This document shows, piece by piece, positions 26,401 to 39,001 of a stretch of 64,000 bases of DNA; positions within the stretch are counted from its first letter, which is position 1, and every line of letters starts with the position of its first letter. Source of the stretch: Sipunculus nudus (lineage: Eukaryota; Annelida; Sipuncula; Golfingiida; Sipunculidae); the NCBI GenBank assembly GCA_026874595.1, contig CM049322.1, positions 56,792,386 through 56,856,385 on the forward strand. Reading direction: 5' to 3'. The translations under genes were made by a program, and so were the position numbers. The notes beneath the pieces are model-generated. The model was given only the letters and a program-made list of their open reading frames with translations, was not told the DNA's origin and did no database searches.

Positions 26401-27497
26401 ATGTCTATGGGTACATGGAATCATATTTTATATTGGGCATTTTAGTAGAAAAATATCATAGCGGATTACAAGTCATTTGCAGGTCCCCCAACGAATAACA
26501 TTATGAAGTCCGCATTTTAACTGTCGGGAGGAACATCACCTGACACAGCAACCTCGGCGAGTTTCGCGGGCCAGCCCTTTAAATATCAAGGTGCAGAGCG
26601 GTAAAAGTCCCTTGGCCAGTTCTGTGCTGGTGTGCGCGTATTCTTTCCGTTAGTATCCTTTGTCCCGAAAAATGATCCCCTTTGTGCGTCTTCCCAACAA
26701 TAAATAAACACACATATATTTATACCCTACACGAAAAGGTCAATACCAACAGTCTAAACTGATAATTGTTTGCAAAGAAACAAACCAGTCTGATTACTGA
26801 GCACACATAACAAACAATGAAACAATAACTTTCCCATTGGTTCTTTTAAGAACTGTTAACCGTAATTAAATATATCTTCCAACTTCGTTATATAAATAGG
26901 GCCTATGTAATAGAGCCATGTTCCTACGTCTATGTTATGAATATAATATGTCCGTTCGAAGGGACATTATGAACATAATGTCCAATATGGGACATATGCG
27001 TCGTGTCATCCAGTCGTATTTTAATATATTCATCTTAGCTTTATCAGAATGTATGATGTTCACGTAGATTATGCTCGGTCACACAAACCGCGCGGTCAAT
27101 TAAACATGGTAATGATCTTATTACTACATTTTTATACACCTGTTAAAAATATACCCTGTTGTGCTGGTATACTTATTGATTGGTAATTAAATAAAAATGT
27201 AATTAGAAGTGAAAGCGAAGATTAAGGCGAAGCCTTGTAACATAGCTGATAAATCAGAATTTATAAAAAAAATTGTTCCAATCAAACTGTCCTTTAGGTT
27301 CTCAGCAAAGTATTGTGCTGATTCTCGAAAGATCTTTTAAAAACAAAATTCTTCATGTTCCTTCAAAGTCGATAGGATTAACACCCCATCCAACGGTATG
27401 TCGACACTAACGATGGTAGAAACAAGGATCGAAGTGGTAGACATAGGAAAAGCCATTACAAATCCTGTAAACATATAAGCAATTGTTTAAATACTGC

Positions 27498-27890
27498 TTG
27501 GTGGAGATAACCGCCTGCTTTTATTTAACGCTGACTTACCTCGTTCTTACCCTACGTATATACATCTGCAGAGATTCCATTTCGGGTTTGGACTACACAG
27601 GGTGCTAGCACTCGCTTCCTATCATACTGGTGTCACTTAGGCCCTCTGTCTACCGCACTTGCGGGTTCTATGAGCCGCTATCCCCATAGCTGGGTCATTA
27701 CACCCGGCATCCCCCAAACACGCACTCGTATGTGAGTGATACAGGGCCTTGGGCACAGTCTTCCCATTAAGCCTTCATAGCACTCCCCTGGGTTGAGGCG
27801 ACCGTGCCTAATCTCACCGCTCCTCGGCTGTGATTTGTACATACGACCCCCCGGCGTAGAGTCCTGTACTTTACTCCTGAGTTACAGAAA
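27498..27890 (-). mobile_element. tRNA-derived SINE, second copy, inverted
   Basis: The reverse complement starts with TTTCTGTAACTCAGGAGTA (decayed A box). It keeps AAATCACAGCCGAGG at the T-arm, AGGCTTAATGGGAAGACTG, CGCAAGTGCGGTAGACA and CTCTGCAGATGT, and ends near GGCGGTTATCTCCACC. The order is the same as in the 16.4-kb element. Its A and B boxes are more mutated than there. The insertion predates the array duplication, because a partial copy survives at the matching place near 38.53-38.68 kb. Confidence 0.85.
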
Positions 27891-30800
27891 ATGTAAGCAT
27901 TTGTATCTTAAGTATTGCCATTTACAGAGCATGTCTTGAGTGTTTCCCTAAATCAGGGGATTATTTTCTGTTTATTTCATCCTTAAAATTATATGTTCAC
28001 AGAGAAATCAAATCTTTTTTAACCCCTTCCTCAACAATATAAATTGATAATCAGTTATCAAGTGTATGTATTACTTGCATAATCAGTAAGTGGTCTACAG
28101 CAGACGATTGCACAAATAAAAGTGAATTTCTTTTGGGATATTGAATCCCAAATACTAATATATACCTCCATACTTTTGTTATTAGAATGTATCTATCAGT
28201 GATTTGAAATAAATATTTCTATAAAGGACGCATGGTTCATTAATTACAGTCTTTAAGAAAAATATGAAAATTGGGGAAAATATGAAAAAGAACCATCTTA
28301 CTTTGTTGTGTCTGTCATGTTGCCTGTTAATGACATCATCTGATCCCATTATGCTATGTTCTGTGTGTATTATTTACAGCCTGTTGTCTATATTCTAGCA
28401 AGGCATGTTATTTAATAGTAATGGATGTACAAACCACTATATGTGTGTCTAAACCAGTCAGGTAAGAATATCATATGTTGAGCCATAATATTGGTTAAAA
28501 CCATTCAGCAGTTAGAAACGTTATTAGTATGATATTTCAACGATCTACAACGCAGCACAAACTGATATTTTGTGATTATTAGCTTATTACTATACTAGTA
28601 TTTCACAGCGTTTTAGTTTCTGCACGGTTAGAATTTACAGTGATAGTTCAAAGACTCTGAGGGCATTTCGCATCAGAAATTTGTTTATCGAATTAAAACG
28701 TGGTAGCCCGAAACGATTTAGGTGTAATTTTTATTTTTGGGATGTCAAAAAGACTTAACGTTATGTAGCTGAGTACTGTGATTAAATATACGGAAAAAAA
28801 ATGGGATCCATACTTGCAGAAAAAAAGGTTATCAAAAGCAGACGTGTAACGGTGAATCCATTATATCGCAAGATCGGAAGTCACAATCAACAATCAACAA
28901 TGCAAGGGCAACTGTTCTCTTAATTATATGTAAGGTCTAGACCTGAAAAAGATTTTACCTACATACAAGGCAATAAATACATTAAAAGGCACTTTACTGA
29001 ATTAATATACTTGAAAATAATTTAAACAAACTCATATTATTACACATAACATATCGGACGCGACATCCCGGGGTGTCAGAGTAAAGAGGGCGGTCATTGG
29101 TAAGATATAATATTAATGACAATGCTTTATTCCTTAATAGGTATAAACATGTACCTTATAAAGATTGCACAAACAGTTTTTATAACTATTCGCATCACTA
29201 TGCACTCATAAGGTTGTGGCGTTTCTTCTATGGATAATCAATGTGTCAATAAATACAAGGATATCCAAGTAGTAAAATTTAATACATCGATATCTAATAT
29301 AACCCTTGCTGATGACTTGCACACCACATTGATGGCTTGTTTACAATAGTTTGACTAAGTGATTTATTAGAAAATGTCAGCATGGATAAAAAAATAAACA
29401 TTTTCTCTTTATACTTACTTTCCTCGTTGCAAAAATATAAACTTAGTCAGGAAGGTGATACATGTATTTATATTAATTATATTTCCTCTCGAGACACTTC
29501 TCAGTCGGTACACCTTTTTGCCATACGTCTCAAAGAGATTGCATTCCTCCGGACTGTAGTCACTAAACATTATTTGGAGGGGTCGCATTTATCATATGTT
29601 TATGTTCATTTTGTAAAGGGACTAGGCGGTTAGATTTATTATTTAATCGAAAAAGTTGTATGTCCTTGCTGGATTGGTTGTTATCAAGTAGGTTTTGCCG
29701 GTTAGTCGAACTGGTGTGTCTAATGAAATTTATTTGCAATGATATGTCATATCAGTTAATCATAATAGCAAGAATATGGAAGAACAGAAAGGGAAATTTT
29801 GAAAAAGGAAGCGTATGATAAAAAGAAAATGTGTATAATTTCAACTATTAAAAGAGGTTAAAAAAAATTACTTGATTCACGTCACCATTCAATTAGACAC
29901 TCTCACAGATCAGGGTGAATATTGGAAAAATGTACACAAATAAAACAATGAAAGCAATTGTGGTAAAATGATGGCATACGGTAGTGTTTTGGTAATAAAG
30001 GGTGCTGAATCAAACCTGTTTCGTGCTATACCCGCAAAAGCCAAAATAAATGGAGCACGTTTTGCAGACTAATCATAATCGCAAACGGACCGTTACTGCA
30101 ATTAAATACATTACTTGCTTGACCAATAGCCTTATCAGTGTTGGTTATCGTTTATGCAATGATGTTCCTAATTTAATAAACAAATGCCGAGGTGATTCGG
30201 GAAAATAACCTTCTATGTAAATTTCGGTCCAATTATCGAAATTAACCATCTTATGTAATATAAAATAAATATTCATTTTGCAATACATCAACATATATAA
30301 ATAAATATTATATATTTTTCCAGTCCTATCATTTGATAGTGAAAATGAATAAAGAAACAAACTTCAAAGAACAGGTCTCGTAAAATTGATAGTTCAGTTA
30401 AATTTAAGCAAGGCAATGACTGCCGGCTATATTAATCAAATTTTTCCACAGCAAAGAGACTTTTGATAAGGGCATGTGGGTGCTAGAAATGGTTCTTATT
30501 TTATTTTTGGTATATTTTTATGAGTTTTTTTTCTATAATTCACAGATGATTCATCATAAGAGAGATGTGATTAATATTTACCCTCTCAGGAATCATCTTT
30601 GATTGTCCTTAAGGTTCCTTTGTTTAGAGCTAAATTTTAGGGATACGGCTGTAATAAAGGGTTATCGAGAGCTTCCTCTATAATATAATAGATTTAAACA
30701 CCAGTCGTTGGATAAATAGCACAGAGATATACTTGAATGAGTTATGATCAGACGGTCGAAAGCTATCTTGATCATTTATTATTGCGACTGTGCATATCCA

Positions 30801-33218
30801 TATATGGCAAATATTGATACAAAATCCCGTGTACACCACGTGATGTGTACATTTTCTTTCCAGATATCACGAACAAGGAACCAATCCAGCTAATCAATAT
30901 ATTAATGTTATTTAAAAACCATGTGTGTTTTAAAAATATGTTATGCCTTACTTATAAATAATATAACATTGACTTGTGTAATATTATCCAGGCTTTCGGG
31001 GAGAAGAGGTATTTGTTAGATAAACTAAACAAAGACCATCTCGAAGAACTTGCATTTGTTATTAACTCTTTTACTATTGTTTACGATATATCTTGAAGGT
31101 TTGGGCTTATATTTGTCCACATCTTTGTTACGTTGGTCACTAATTGTTTCTACTATTGTTCTTATAGCTTACTGAAAACTAAGCAGACACGTCCTACTGT
31201 AAAATGTCAAGTATCAATAGAATTGTACTGTCTGTCTCTTCTCATTATTTCCTCAGTCATCCAAATCAAATTTATATTGAAAACCACGCGATTCCTTTCC
31301 TTTACATCAATTCTCCGTACCTTCAGGGTAAGCCATACTAGGTGTGTACACGCTACCCGTGTACTCACCATACAGTTTTGAAAAGGCTCGTTAAGGGAAA
31401 TCCTATCATTTTGTATTTCCCAGCTGCTGTGTATAATTTTTAGTTGTACAAACGTATGATAAATGAATAAACATCATTTTGACTTTCGAGCTGCTAACTG
31501 AATAGATTTTCCTCTTCTATTAATCCTTATTTTGCTACATGTGTACAGAACTTTCACGAATCATAATTAGTTTATATGATAACACTACTTTCAGGATGAA
31601 GCCTTGGGTTAATAACTGAATGATTGAAAAAAGATAAATTTAAGAGAAAGGCGCAATTAATCAAAACACAACCGATTTCGTCAAGTGCAAATCCTCATGG
31701 GGAATTTATGAATATAGTAGATGAAGCCCTGGCTATTATGGAGAAAAAGTCTACGTGTATAAGAGGAGTACTTATTTCTTCAGATGCAAATATCCGTGGT
31801 TAATTTGTGAACAAAATTAATGAATCTTTAGTAAACATAATTTTAACCAACCAGCCTGCAAACAAAATAATGTGTTGGAAGTCAGCCTTATTTAGGTCAA
31901 GGTGTCGCTGTTATCATATATAGATGCAATCGGTTTATCACGTAATAATAATAACTTATCAATGTCACCGTCTGTATTAATCACATTTTTTGTTCCTGGC
32001 GAGACGCAAAATAAAACAAAAAATCATGAGAGTTCCATTTACGCAGTATTGGAAAAATGCCAATCATGGCTTATTTTAAAGTGTCAGTTCCCGAAACTAT
32101 TTAAAAAGATGGACTGGCAGCATTTTGTAATAATACAATTGTTTTTATATAGAGTAGTAACATGAACCCCCTAGACCTCTTCTTTATTTGTAAGCTTACA
32201 CCAATTATTATACATGTACCATTTTAACGTCAGTCTGGTAATGGCACTGTAGACATAATAAACTGTTCTCTTATTTCTGAATATTCCTGTTGAGCTCAGC
32301 TGTTTATCAGTCTAAAGAGTAATAAAAGGGCAAATGGATTCAAATTTCAAATGCTTAATGGACCAGATAAATACTCTGTGGAAACAAAAAACCTTTTTTT
32401 GACCTCCTTGCATAAATCAATTCATAGGGAATTATAAATAAAACCAACCATAATCCACGACCCTTCTGACGAAACGATTATAGATCTGAAGTCAAAATGA
32501 TTTAGGTCAATGTGTTATTGTTATTAAAGATGAATATGTTTGGTTTATCACGTGATATTACCCAATGTTAAAAGGATCAATGTCACCGTCTGTATTCAGA
32601 GCTTTTAACTGTTTTAATTGATCAGGTGGTGTAGACTTGAAGTCTGCGCAGGTCAACAGATGTGACTGGTGAAGCTATACTAGACAATTGCGATTGACTT
32701 ATGATGATGCACTTTGCATTAAGCTACTAAAGATAGCTAAAATATTGTGACTTTGTAACTTCTTATCAGAATCACGTGGTATGAAAAGGGATTTATGGTG
32801 GGTCAATAAGTGTCACTTTGTAAAATAAATATGTAGCATTAGACATTGATAATGGCACTGACGATAGTGTATTACTCTGAAAGTCAGGAAACTTGCACCT
32901 CCTTGCACAAATAACTTTTTTATGAAACATAAAACCCAATAAGACTCAAGCATATAGTATAGTCAAAGAGCAGCCTTGGCTAGGACTACCTAAAGCCCGA
33001 CCAGACTGAGATATTCAGCGAAGTTTTGGCCTCCATTGAAGGATGTCCCTGAAGTAGAAGGTGAGTCACAATCCCACAATACATTCCCATGATACATCGG
33101 TATTACAGTTTTCATTGTCGTGCTTTTTTCCTTTTATACTATTCTTACCTGGAAAATCGATGTCTTTTTGAAACTTGATTGAGATTGATTTTCTTAATAT
33201 TAACGAATAAAGTCTTTT

Positions 33219-33221
<3 letters not shown>

Positions 33222-33279
<58 letters not shown>
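33222..33279. repeat. (AT)n microsatellite
   Basis: About 58 bp of pure TA dinucleotides. It causes the tyrosine/isoleucine-repeat translations in overlapping frames, which are not genes. Confidence 0.95.
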
Positions 33280-33280
<1 letters not shown>

Positions 33281-34186
33281 CCCGATTAGGCCGTGCCATA
33301 TATTGAGTCTATAGGTGGCACATTTGACGCAGCCTATATGATGGTTTACACCATCTGTTGATAAACATTCATGCCTAACCAGTGTTAAACTCACCATCTG
33401 GTCACTCTTCATCGTTGGCCAGTTCAAATTAAGTGTAACAATCCTGGGCCTCAGTCTCCCAGCCCCAGTCAAAGTTGGTATGTGTCCATGTGTGTCATGA
33501 TATGTGCTGTTCACACGTTATCTGTGATTTGAGGTGCCCTTAAGTAATTTATTGTTTGAATATAGGGATTGGCACTAGTATCAGAATTATTACCGGTATT
33601 ATTATTTCAATAAATTCAGAAATTTGACAATACCAACTTTCGGTAGTTACAAAATATCTGCTTGAACACTTTATTATTAGCAAGACTTATTTTAGTTTGT
33701 CAAAATAAAAAATTAGTTGTCCGGCGATGACAGCATATAACATGGCGCTTTAACCTGTATGAAAGCAAAGCGTTTTACGTTGTAATTTTTAATTAACATT
33801 TTAATAACTGTTACATTTTTCTGTCGAATTTGCTCTGCTAGACTTGAACCGTTGTAAGTTTTAACAAACCGGGAAGTTATCATAGCTGATGCAAGGGGTC
33901 TTACACCGGCCGTATCGACCAGAAGAATGCACAAATTCATAAACCTTCCCAATTTCATAAAATTAAAAATAATCTCTGTAGCCTTCATGTGTCCCCTTTA
34001 AACCTAACAGTGTGTTCTTAATACTGAAAAAATGTCGATATGGTGCGATATAACATGTCGGTCCCGAGTCTTTAAACAGAACGCATTCTTGGTGACCTCC
34101 GTGTCTTCACGTCAATTGTCAGTCACAAACAGTTGCAGAAAATCGCCGACTGCATGTGACAAGGCAGGCTTTAGTGGTTTCCCAAG

Positions 34187-35226
34187 TGAAACCCCGGGCT
34201 GCGGACCCTTAAGGACGGACACCCCGCCTAACGGACACTTTGTGGGCCGAACGAGCATTTTACTACTTAAAGAAAGTAGTAAAAACGCTCAGTTTTTACC
34301 TCTTTGGCGGACATCCCGCTATTCCGGACAACGGACACTTTTTGTCCGCCCGATGAATAAAATCACCCCGGCTAACAGACACCCAAGTGGCCGCCCCGAT
34401 TGCTATGACTATAAGACCGGAGTTAATTTACTCAAACTTTCAGCTGGCAGATTTATTTATGATCCTCTTATCAATAGCAGTGCCCATAAAATGACGGGAT
34501 TCGCAGAATTCTATTGGGCCGAAATTTCAGTGAAGCTACATATTCATTCTGAATCCGGTCCACATTAATCTATCATAGGCACAGGAGCGAGGATAGTGAC
34601 GTATCTGTTACACACCCGGACGATAAAAGTCATGAGCCATGACCTTTCGCCTGGGTCGGGGACTCAGCGATTTGAACCAATATCCGATCCTGTCACATTT
34701 TCATCACGGAAATTTGTCCCACATACCAATCATAAGGCGTATATGATATCATGCATTTATTTGTCATATTCGTTTACGCTCCCGAAAGATGTTAAACAAA
34801 AAATTGAACGAGATATCTGAAACTGATTTATTCCATAAGCGATTCTTTGAATATAGTAGTGAGTTAGAGTGAGTATTTAATTAATTTTACGGTCCCAGTG
34901 CAGACATATACGTCGAGACAGTAAGTGCTTTCAATGTCAGTCAATGTTAGAATATTGTTTTCACACATGTAATGACAAAAATGTTTCAGTAAATATTAAA
35001 AGCCTCATTAAAAAGTAAATAAATAAAACGCAACAACCGGTATCAATAAATTTTATTCACATATAACATGTATGTAAAATCAAATATTAAATGAAAAATG
35101 CCGGCTTTTATGAAAATGCCGGCTTTCATGATTGATTAAGTCGAATACTTAGGCCTGCAACATATTGCCGCAGCCGGACCTCCTGGGCCCGACCCCCTCT
35201 GGGGCTGACACCCCTTTATAACGGAC
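34187..35226. mobile_element. Non-autonomous DNA-transposon-like insertion (about 1.04 kb)
   Basis: Array copies 1 and 2 match up to TTTAGTGG(T/G)TTCCCAAG (34,186; 24,343 in copy 1) and again from AAAATATTAAC (about 35,227; 24,377). Copy 2 alone has about 1.04 kb between them. The extra DNA is bounded by GGACACC/ACGGACA-rich sequence at both ends (34,200-34,340 and 35,170-35,226) and holds a long hairpin at 34,253-34,290. This layout resembles pogo/Tc-like non-autonomous elements, but a clean terminal inverted repeat is not evident by eye. An open frame of 178 codons runs into it by chance. Confidence 0.55.
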
Positions 35227-36069
35227 AAAAAATATTAACTTTTCACTTTTAATATGCAGTTAATTCTTTCAAACGTGGTTCTGAGATTTATGTCCTTATA
35301 TTATCAGAAAATCAGAATAAGTAGGAATAGGCTCGAACAGATCCCTCCCTCTGAACTGTAGTCATCTGATTATAACTGGAGGGAACAAATTTATCAGACG
35401 TCTGTTTGTTTAGTGAATTAAGAGGTTCAATGTGTTATTGAGTCAGTAAATTGTAAACGTTTATGATACGTCCTTGCTTGATAAGTGTTTATCCAGCAGC
35501 TAAATAGATCTACCTCCGGTGGACAGATTTCAATGTGACTAAATGAAGAAGTACAATAAAACAGGTCCAACTGACGCATGTACTAAACTATATGTTGCAC
35601 TGCTGTACATTATATGCCAGTCCGTGCTGCTATGCCTGATATGGTCTGTTAATCGTTGTCGTTTTAGGAACTCCCAAGAATATATATATTACGTGATATA
35701 TTCATAAAAGGGCAGACGATAGTTTATAACAGTGGCAATCTGAGACCCTGTACCTGCTTGTACGAATCACGTGGTAAAAATCTCTAAAGACTCATTCATA
35801 TAGCCACACAGCAGCCTCCGTGTGACTCCTTTAAGAACTGCAAGACAAAAATGTTCAGCAACGTTTTGCCCCACTGAAAGATATGCATTTAGTAGAAGGT
35901 TAGTCAGAATTACAAAGCACATTCCTAAGAAAATATCTATTACAATATTGCTACTAAAATTGTTCTTTGCACTCATTTTCCTTTATACTTTTTACACATG
36001 CTAAATTGATGTTCTCCAGTGCAATGAATTAGGATTGACACACACACACGCAAATATATATGTATATAT

Positions 36070-36432
36070 CTATATAGCGAACTGACCTTCACATGTAAAC
36101 ACAAGGCCAAACACCTGCTTTGTAACGTTAAGTTATCACCCAAATCTCCACGACACCAGCGCAACACAATAGCAACCTGGGCCCCAACAACAACCCCACC
36201 GAACCGAATAATCCTAGATTAATCCTACCTATTATGGCGAACTTCGCCCGCATATCTGATCAGTTGAGTTAGTACCTGAAGAGTGAGCCGGCTAGTCAGC
36301 TGTACTCACGAAACAGTTCTTAAGTAAAACTTACTGTAAACGCTACATTATTAATGGTCCCCTGCATGTTTGATCACTTTCACTATGATGTATTGAATGT
36401 CTATGTAAATTTCTTTGACTATATATAGATTG
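36070..36432. mobile_element. Copy-specific insertion, about 360 bp, at a TA-rich site
   Basis: In copy 1 the text runs from GCACAAATATGTATATATA straight into TTGTTACGATACTCATTCAC. In copy 2 the same flanks are separated by about 360 bp, with TATATA on both sides (36,071-36,076 and 36,421-36,427). The insert has no recognisable coding. TATATA flanks fit a TA-targeting MITE, but terminal inverted repeats are not obvious. Confidence 0.5.
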
Positions 36433-38526
36433 TTACGGTACACATTCACACGGCAAATCTTACCTGTCGGACCGTAACAAAAGATAAGACACGTATCCTC
36501 ACAGGTAAATAAGAAGAAGTTACAGGTGCTAATACGGTGCTCGTTAGATCAAACTCGTTGTGATATATACAATATGGACAATAACAAACCAAACTTATAG
36601 GAATAACACAAAATAAATGCCCTGCAATGCCCTGTTACTTAAAAGAAATACTTAACTCAAGTCCAGTCCAATTTGTCGATGACAAAACGTTCATGGTAAC
36701 TAAATATTCAACGAAAGTCCATCCCTAGGCGTAAATAAAAGTTCATAGACTGACCCAGTCGATGCAATGGTTAAAACATAATTCCTCCCCCTAACAGAAC
36801 CATAAAACTTACTTTGCCGAGTCGCAAAGCTTAGAACAGGTACTGCCACCTCGCGGCAAATTATATAACTAAAGTACGGCTCTTTGGCTGACTGATTTAT
36901 CTTCTGGTAAACTCCAGCAATTATATGACGGTCAGCGCCACATATCACCGCCTCGCTGAACCCAGGGCTCTCCAGTGACGAAAGGAGTAATGAGTAGTTT
37001 TAACCAACATGTGTCATCCAGTCACCGCCATTGCGGGATTTCAGCTGTCTATTAATATTCCCAGTTAATCAGTCTTAATATTTTAAGTCCTCGGCTGTTT
37101 GAAATACGTCAAGACTTTCAACACCATAACCCTCAGCCTTAGTGTATCACCATTTACGAGACCATCGCTCTTCAAGGCAGGCCTTTTTAAATATGCATTT
37201 CTAACTCACCCAATCAGCGTGAGATATTCAGGTGTACACATGAAAAGTGCAGTCAAACTATAATACATGTCCCCGCTGGATGAAACGATCAAGGCGATGA
37301 GCGTATTGGCAACTTTGCAGCTTAGTGAACCAAAACACATTACAAAACCGTTGCGACAGTGTCTTCAATGCATTTACATTTGGTCCATGCACCGTAACGC
37401 TCGAACAGCAATAAAGATATATCACAGCACACGAAGGTCCATGTATCCACTACTTGAATACATGATATCAGTCAGAGTGTTACCACGCTGGTTGAGCTAT
37501 CTATTGCTAATCGGATCCCTCTTTGCGTTCTCAAAGCAAAGACGCCATTCACATGAGTCTTGATGACCTGATACGCAATTGCCAGAGGATCGTCAGGAGT
37601 CATGTGGCGCCCTAATATGCAAATATCAGGGATACACCATATAGACTTTACAGGACTTTAGTGATAAGAGCTGGTACTGAGTTACGTCTATCGGTACAAC
37701 CGATCACATTTTATATTAAGCATTTTAGTTAATACTTAAGCCCAGGGAGGGAAAACAAGTTCATACGGCTTAAAACAGTCCTTGGCAAGTCCGACGACGA
37801 AATCCCGATGCCGACAGTCTAAACTGATAATTGTTTACATACAAACCAATTTGATTACTGAGCACACTTAACAACCAACAATGAAATCATAATTTTCCAG
37901 TATGATTCCAGGGAGAAAGGGGTGGTTCCGGATGGCTTTCAGGTCCGGCCAGGTCATAGGCCTATTATTAAACTGGTCTACCAGTCCAAGACACAAGACT
38001 TAATCTGTTTTCCATTTAATCCAATTGTGTTTAATTATGAAATAAATCAGGGGAAATACTAGATATAAAAATATAAAAAAATGCAAGGTTTACAGAACAT
38101 GGTTAGGAACGAACCTTTTTGACAGTATACAATGGTGTTCTTATTAGGGCTGATAACCTTAATCATCCACCTTTGTTATATAAATAGAGTCTATGTTTTG
38201 CCTGGTGATTAAATACAAAATGAAATTAGAAGTGAAATCGTAGATTCAGGTGAAGCCGTGTAACATTGTTGATATATCACAATATTTATAGAATTGTTCA
38301 CATAAAACTGTCTTTAAAGTTCTCTGGAAATTATTGTGCTGATTCTCTTCAAGTCTTTTAAAAAATCTTTATGTTCCCTTAAAGTCATTATGATTAACAC
38401 CTCATTTAACGGTATATCAACACTAGCAATGGTAAAAGCAAGGATCGAAGTTGTAGACAGTTGGTACACACAGGAAAAGCCATTAAACAACCACCTGTAA
38501 AATTATAAGCTTTTTAAAAGATTCTT

Positions 38527-38682
38527 TGGTGGAGATAATGCTGACTTATCTTATTTTTTACTTTATGTATGTACATCTGCAAAGTTACCATTTCGGTTTG
38601 GGAATACGTGACAGGGTGCTTACACTCACTTTCTATTATATTATGTTTGTATTCTGGTGCCACCCAGAGCCAAAAACTCATC
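38527..38682 (-). mobile_element. SINE fragment (3' part)
   Basis: Matches the 3' half of the inverted SINE at 27.5 kb: GGTGGAGATAA, GTACATCTGCA, CCATTTCGG, GACAGGGTGCT and TCTGGTGCCAC. The tRNA-like 5' half and adjacent unique DNA are deleted in this array copy. Confidence 0.75.
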
Positions 38683-39001
38683 CTTTTACTTTTGATATAA
38701 GAATATATCTATCAGTAATTTAAAATATCCCATAAGAGACGCATGGTGCATTAATTGGAGTCTTTAACAAAAATATAAAATTGGGCAAAAATATGAAAAG
38801 CACATCTTTACTTAGATTTGTTTAAGTCCTTCATGTTTCCGGTTAATGACATCATGTGGTCCGATAATGCTATGTTTTAAGTGTATTATTCAGAGCCTGC
38901 TTTGTATATTGTACTATTGCTTGAGCACAACTACAGAATTCTATTCAATCAGTCAATACCAGGTCAGGCATGATTTTCATCCAGGTCAATTTGAACTTGA
39001 T

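Larger units (their letters stand above)
19870..29380. repeat. Tandem array copy 1, about 9.5 kb, non-coding
   Basis: The unit is colinear with 29,380-38,920. Matching blocks are: 19.9-20.3 with 29.45-29.8 kb; 20.43-20.7 with 31.29-31.56 kb; 22.0-22.35 with 32.45-32.82 kb; 23.98-24.34 with 33.85-34.19 kb; 24.38-25.35 with 35.23-36.5 kb; 25.4-26.4 with 36.6-37.7 kb; and 26.8-28.4 with 37.85-38.92 kb. Divergence is substantial. I see no gene inside and no frame convincingly conserved between copies. The 20.8-20.96 kb segment is an internal second copy of the 20.5-kb block. Confidence 0.8.
29380..38920. repeat. Tandem array copy 2, about 9.5 kb, non-coding, with later insertions
   Basis: Colinear partner of 19,870-29,380. 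Compared with copy 1 it carries extra segments at about 34,187-35,226, 36,070-36,432 and 37,310-37,425. It lacks most of the SINE and about 0.5 kb next to it. A segment of about 105 bp (33,585-33,690) is inverted. No gene is recognised within it. Confidence 0.8.

Noticed and set aside
33066-33514. Frames encoding long YIYI repeats
   Set aside because: Pure translation of the (AT)n microsatellite.
34032-34568. 178-codon plus-strand open frame
   Set aside because: It crosses the boundary between array DNA and a copy-specific insertion, and its middle is GGACACC-type repeat. No domain.
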